From: Motiliproteus sp041586615
Lineage (GTDB): Bacteria; Pseudomonadota; Gammaproteobacteria; Pseudomonadales; Balneatricaceae
Direction: 5' to 3'
NCBI GenBank assembly: GCA_041586615.1
Contig: JBFGZS010000014.1
Span: forward strand, 10,691-74,690
DNA: 64,000 nucleotides
Within the stretch, counting starts at the first letter, position 1. Each line of letters starts with the position of its first letter. Below are positions 61,080 through 64,000 of the stretch, piece by piece. A program made the translations under genes and the position numbers. The notes beneath the pieces were generated by a model that saw only the letters and a list, made by a program, of their open reading frames with translations, was not told where the DNA came from and ran no database searches.

Positions 61080-61838
61080 ATGATGACAACAGGAAGCGCT
61101 GGTCGGGTTGCGCAGCTGGTGGACGTGCTGCGTCTTGAGCTGTTGAGTGGTAAAACCCCGTTGGGAATTAAACTGCCGGCGCAGCGGGCGATGGCGCAGC
61201 ACTATGGCGTATCGCGTGCTACGGTGCGTGAAGCCATTATCGAACTGCAAAATAAAGGGTTGGTCGAAACCTACCACGGGGGGGGCAGTTTTTTTGCCAA
61301 CCCCTTGGCTGCGTCGTTTCAGTTACCGCTGAGCAGCGAGCAGCAGAATGATCTGCAGATTCAGGTGCAGGTGATGGAGATGCGCGAAGTGCTGGAGGGG
61401 GAAGCGGCTTATTATGCGGCGCTTCGCGCCAGTGATGAGCAGTTGGCCGCACTGGGTGAGGAGTATCAGCGTATGCTCAGGCGCAGCGGGGGCGATACGA
61501 CCTTGAGCAAGGCCAAAGCAGATTTGACCTTTCATATGCTGATCGCCCAGTCCAGCCAGCATTTTTTAGTGATGGCGCTCAGTGATATCCTCTATACACG
61601 TTATTTCAATGCGATCTACGGGGTTCTTGATCGCACCTTGCAGAAAACCGGTCGATATCCCCAGGGCATTCCGGCCCAGCATGCACAGATATATGAGGCG
61701 CTGAAGGCCCGCGATGCTGACAAGGCGCGCGAGGCGGCTTGCAGGCATATCGCCTTTACCCGTCAACAGTTGACCGCCGTCGGCGGTGCAACGGGCCAAG
61801 AACGCACGAAGTCGTCTGTCTGGTCGGTTTCAAGGTAG
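61080..61838 (+). CDS. GntR/FadR-family regulator, probable lactate-responsive (LldR/LutR type)
   Basis: A 252-aa repressor-type protein. The winged helix (about 8-75) has LELLSGKTPLGIKLPAQRAM, HYGVSRATVREAI and GLVETYHGGGSFF. The FCD effector domain (about 95-230) follows with VMEMREVLEGEAAYYAA and metal-binding His in TFHMLIAQSS and REAACRHI. Divergence from lutABC suggests it senses lactate, by analogy with LldR/LutR. Adjacent ATG codons at 61080 and 61083 leave the start open. Confidence 0.88.
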   Translation: MMTTGSAGRVAQLVDVLRLELLSGKTPLGIKLPAQRAMAQHYGVSRATVREAIIELQNKGLVETYHGGGSFFANPLAASFQLPLSSEQQNDLQIQVQVMEMREVLEGEAAYYAALRASDEQLAALGEEYQRMLRRSGGDTTLSKAKADLTFHMLIAQSSQHFLVMALSDILYTRYFNAIYGVLDRTLQKTGRYPQGIPAQHAQIYEALKARDADKAREAACRHIAFTRQQLTAVGGATGQERTKSSVWSVSR

Positions 61839-61865
61839 GGTGAACGGTTGTAGGGTGAACGGTTG
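61836..61865 (+). repeat. 15-bp direct tandem duplication before thrS
   Basis: TAGGGTGAACGGTTG occurs twice in a row at 61836-61850 and 61851-61865. The first copy supplies the stop codon of the regulator gene and the second reaches into the -35 of the thrS promoter. Confidence 0.9.
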
Positions 61866-61892
61866 TACGCTGCAGCTTGGCGCTGCTAAAAT
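61863..61892 (+). promoter_or_regulatory. Candidate thrS-infC promoter
   Basis: TTGTAC (61863-61868), an 18-bp spacer, and TAAAAT (61887-61892), about 135 bp before thrS. A weak hairpin CCGGC/GCCGG with TTTT lies in the leader near 61940-61957. Confidence 0.5.
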
Positions 61893-62026
61893 GCCGGCTA
61901 AATTTAGCCATCGGCTCGACGACTTCTTGTTCACCGGCACATCGCCGGCGTTTTGTGTCTCGCTGTAATCGATATTTATCCTTATGTGGCCTTTGGTAGG
62001 GGTCACCACTGGGAAAAGGAACCAAC

Positions 62027-63952
62027 ATGCCTGTAATTACTCTTCCTGATGCCAGCACCCGACAGTTTGATCACGCTGTGAGTGTTTTTGATGTCGCCGC
62101 CTCCATCGGCGCAGGACTTGCCAAAGCCGCACTGGCGGGTCGGGTCAACGGTGAGCTGGTCGATACCAGCCATGTGATCAGTAGTGACGCCGAACTCGCG
62201 ATCATTACCAGCCGTGATGAAGAGGGTGTCGAGGTGATCCGTCATTCTTGCGCGCATTTAATGGCGATGGCCGTGCAGGCGCTGTTTCCGGGCGCGCAGG
62301 TTACCATCGGGCCGGTTATTGAAAATGGTTTCTTCTACGATTTTGCCTACGAGCGTCCCTTTACCCCGGAAGACTTGCTGAAAATCGAAAAGAAAATGGC
62401 AGAATTGGTCAAGGCCAATCTGCCGGTCGAGCGTTCGATGATGACACGCGACGACGCGGTGACGTTCTTTAAAGAGAAAGGCGAAAGCTACAAAGTCCAG
62501 ATTATCGAAGAAATTCCCGCCGATCAGGTGCTGTCGTTCTACCAGCAGGGTGACTTTATCGACCTGTGCCGTGGTCCGCATGTGCCCAGTACCGGGCATA
62601 TCAAAGCCTTCAAATTGATGAAGGTAGCTGGCGCCTACTGGCGCGGCGATTCCAACAATGAAATGCTGCAGCGCATTTACGGTACCGCCTGGTCCGACAA
62701 GAAAGCACTGAAAGAGTATCTGCACCGGCTGGAAGAAGCGGAAAAACGTGACCATCGCAAGATCGGCAAGCGTCTAAATCTGTTTCATACCCAGGAAGAA
62801 GCCCCGGGCATGGTATTCTGGCATCCCAATGGCTGGACCATTTATCAGGAAATCGAGCAGTACATGCGCCGCGTGCTCAATGCCAGCGGTTATAAAGAGA
62901 TCAAGACCCCGCAGGTCGTGGATCGGGTGTTGTGGGAGCGTTCGGGTCACTGGGACAAGTTCAGTGAGATGATGTTTACCACGCATTCCGAAAGCCGCGA
63001 CTATGCTGTTAAGCCGATGAACTGCCCCTGTCACGTTCAGGTGTTTAATCAGGGGCTGCGCAGTTATCGTGATCTGCCGCTGCGTTTGGCTGAATTCGGT
63101 TCCTGTCACCGTAATGAGCCCTCAGGAACCCTGCATGGCTTAATGCGGGTGCGCGGCTTTACCCAGGACGATGCGCATATCTTCTGCGGCGAGAACCAGA
63201 TTCAGGCCGAAGTGTCGCAGTTTATCGACCTGTTGTATCAGGTTTATCATGATTTTGGCTTTGAGGAAGTGATTCTCAAGCTTTCTACCCGCCCCGAACA
63301 GCGTGTCGGTAGCGATGAGATCTGGGATAAGGCCGAGGCGGCTCTGGCCGCGGCATTGGACCACAAACAGCTGGCCTGGGATCTGTTGCCGGGTGAGGGG
63401 GCCTTCTATGGGCCTAAGATCGAGTTTTCGCTAAAAGATTGTCTGGGTCGTGTCTGGCAGTGCGGCACCATTCAGGTCGACTTCTCGATGCCGGGTCGTC
63501 TGGATGCGCAGTTTGTGAATGAGTCGGGTGATCGTGAAACGCCCGTCATGTTGCATCGTGCAATCCTGGGTTCCTTTGAGCGTTTTATTGGCATCTTGAT
63601 TGAAAACTACGCGGGTGCGATGCCGTTGTGGTTGGCACCGTTGCAGGCGGTTGTTCTCAATATTACCGACAAGCAGGCCGGTTTTTGTGAGAAAGTGACA
63701 CAAATGTTGGCTGAACGCGGATTTAGAGTCCATGCGGACTTGAGAAACGAGAAGATCGGCTTTAAAATTCGCGAGCATACAATTCAGAAGGTTCCTTATC
63801 TGCTCGTTATTGGCGATAAGGAAGTAGATTCAGAAACTGTGACTGTACGGACGCGCACCGGAGAGGATCTAGGGTCCTTCGGTCTTACCGAGCTGTGTGA
63901 CAAACTGGCTGCGGAAGTCGCGAACAAAGGTCTGGTTGAAGCGGAGAGCTGA
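62027..63952 (+). CDS. thrS: Threonyl-tRNA synthetase
   Basis: A 641-aa class II synthetase of normal length. The TGS domain (about 1-62; LPDASTRQFDHAVSVFDVAASIG) and editing domain (about 70-225; HSCAHLMAMAVQALFPGAQ, with DLCRGPHVPSTGHI) precede the catalytic core (motif 2 RLAEFGSCHRNEPSGTLHGL, zinc ligands Cys in MNCPCHVQVF and two His further on) and the anticodon-binding domain from about 540. AAAGGAAC precedes the ATG. infC begins 2 nt after the stop, as in other enterics and pseudomonads. Confidence 0.98.
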   Translation: MPVITLPDASTRQFDHAVSVFDVAASIGAGLAKAALAGRVNGELVDTSHVISSDAELAIITSRDEEGVEVIRHSCAHLMAMAVQALFPGAQVTIGPVIENGFFYDFAYERPFTPEDLLKIEKKMAELVKANLPVERSMMTRDDAVTFFKEKGESYKVQIIEEIPADQVLSFYQQGDFIDLCRGPHVPSTGHIKAFKLMKVAGAYWRGDSNNEMLQRIYGTAWSDKKALKEYLHRLEEAEKRDHRKIGKRLNLFHTQEEAPGMVFWHPNGWTIYQEIEQYMRRVLNASGYKEIKTPQVVDRVLWERSGHWDKFSEMMFTTHSESRDYAVKPMNCPCHVQVFNQGLRSYRDLPLRLAEFGSCHRNEPSGTLHGLMRVRGFTQDDAHIFCGENQIQAEVSQFIDLLYQVYHDFGFEEVILKLSTRPEQRVGSDEIWDKAEAALAAALDHKQLAWDLLPGEGAFYGPKIEFSLKDCLGRVWQCGTIQVDFSMPGRLDAQFVNESGDRETPVMLHRAILGSFERFIGILIENYAGAMPLWLAPLQAVVLNITDKQAGFCEKVTQMLAERGFRVHADLRNEKIGFKIREHTIQKVPYLLVIGDKEVDSETVTVRTRTGEDLGSFGLTELCDKLAAEVANKGLVEAES

Positions 63953-63954
63953 AC

Positions 63955-64000
63955 ATTAAGAAAGGATATAGCAAGGGTCGTGATAACCGGGCGGTGATCA
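63955..64000 (+). CDS. infC: Translation initiation factor IF-3 (5' end, partial)
   Basis: Fifteen complete codons up to the window edge read (M)KKGYSKGRDNRAVI, which fits the basic N-terminus of IF-3 just before the usual INE.I.AREVR. The start codon is ATT at 63955-63957, with GGAGAG 6 nt or so upstream inside the end of thrS. A non-standard ATT/AUU start is the known basis for IF-3 autoregulation. The rest lies outside the window. Confidence 0.85.
   Translation, partial: MKKGYSKGRDNRAVI

Overview
The window is a contiguous, mostly housekeeping stretch of a gammaproteobacterial chromosome. Support comes from the complete dcw (division and cell wall) cluster in canonical order from mraZ to lpxC and secA, the rplM-rpsI-petABC-sspAB block, the lpoA/rsmI-yraN-diaA-dolP block, a type A RNase P RNA, the pilBCD-coaE-yacG block, and MurE/MurF/MurD/FtsZ sequences of gammaproteobacterial type. 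A cytochrome bc1 complex indicates respiratory metabolism. NhaD and the remnant of an N-type (probably Na+-linked) ATPase suggest a saline or marine habitat. I cannot name the genus from the sequence alone.

Layout. (1) 1-5.9 kb is accessory and patchy: a small heat-shock protein, a decayed N-ATPase gamma gene, nhaD, a dead REP-type transposase, a DUF6429 gene, an rnk-like gene, a GDT1-type transporter and lrgAB on the minus strand. (2) 6-12.3 kb: zapE, rplM-rpsI, petABC, sspA, sspB, separated by clear terminators. (3) 12.4-17.6 kb: dolP, diaA, yraN, lpoA on the minus strand, divergent from rsmI, then rnpB and a small lipoprotein. (4) 18-36.3 kb: dcw cluster mraZ, rsmH, ftsL, ftsI, murE, murF, mraY, murD, ftsW, murG, murC, ddlB, ftsQ, ftsA, ftsZ, lpxC, with many overlapping start/stop codons and a triple MraZ box in front. 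(5) 36.7-41.7 kb: secA, argJ and a MutT-ThiE fusion. (6) 42-50.1 kb: yacG, coaE, pilD, pilC, pilB on the minus strand, divergent from pilA and an AT-rich pglL-type pilin glycosylase, then an intact REP-associated transposase. (7) 50.2-57.6 kb: a small membrane-anchored protein of unknown function, nadC, ampD, a ferric-iron ABC transporter split into two convergent Fur-box-led units, and rsmE. (8) 57.8-64 kb: lutABC lactate oxidation genes divergent from a GntR regulator, thrS, and the first codons of infC with an ATT start.

The most unusual signal is a family of 7-bp tandem repeats with consensus GGCNNCA (middle pair TA, TT or GG, mostly uniform within an array). Three arrays begin 4-7 nt after a stop codon (mutT-thiE fusion, the small ORF at 50192, rsmE), always in the same orientation relative to the upstream gene. 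At two of the three loci an inverted array follows 30-95 nt further on. This looks like a dispersed 3'-UTR repeat family; I do not recognise it as a named element. Secondary signals are a 10-bp periodic repeat array in front of ftsZ, a 16-bp array between the convergent iron-transport genes, a 12-bp in-frame triplication inside murE, a second C-terminal-peptide-like motif in FtsZ, and a run of hairpins between pilB and pilC.
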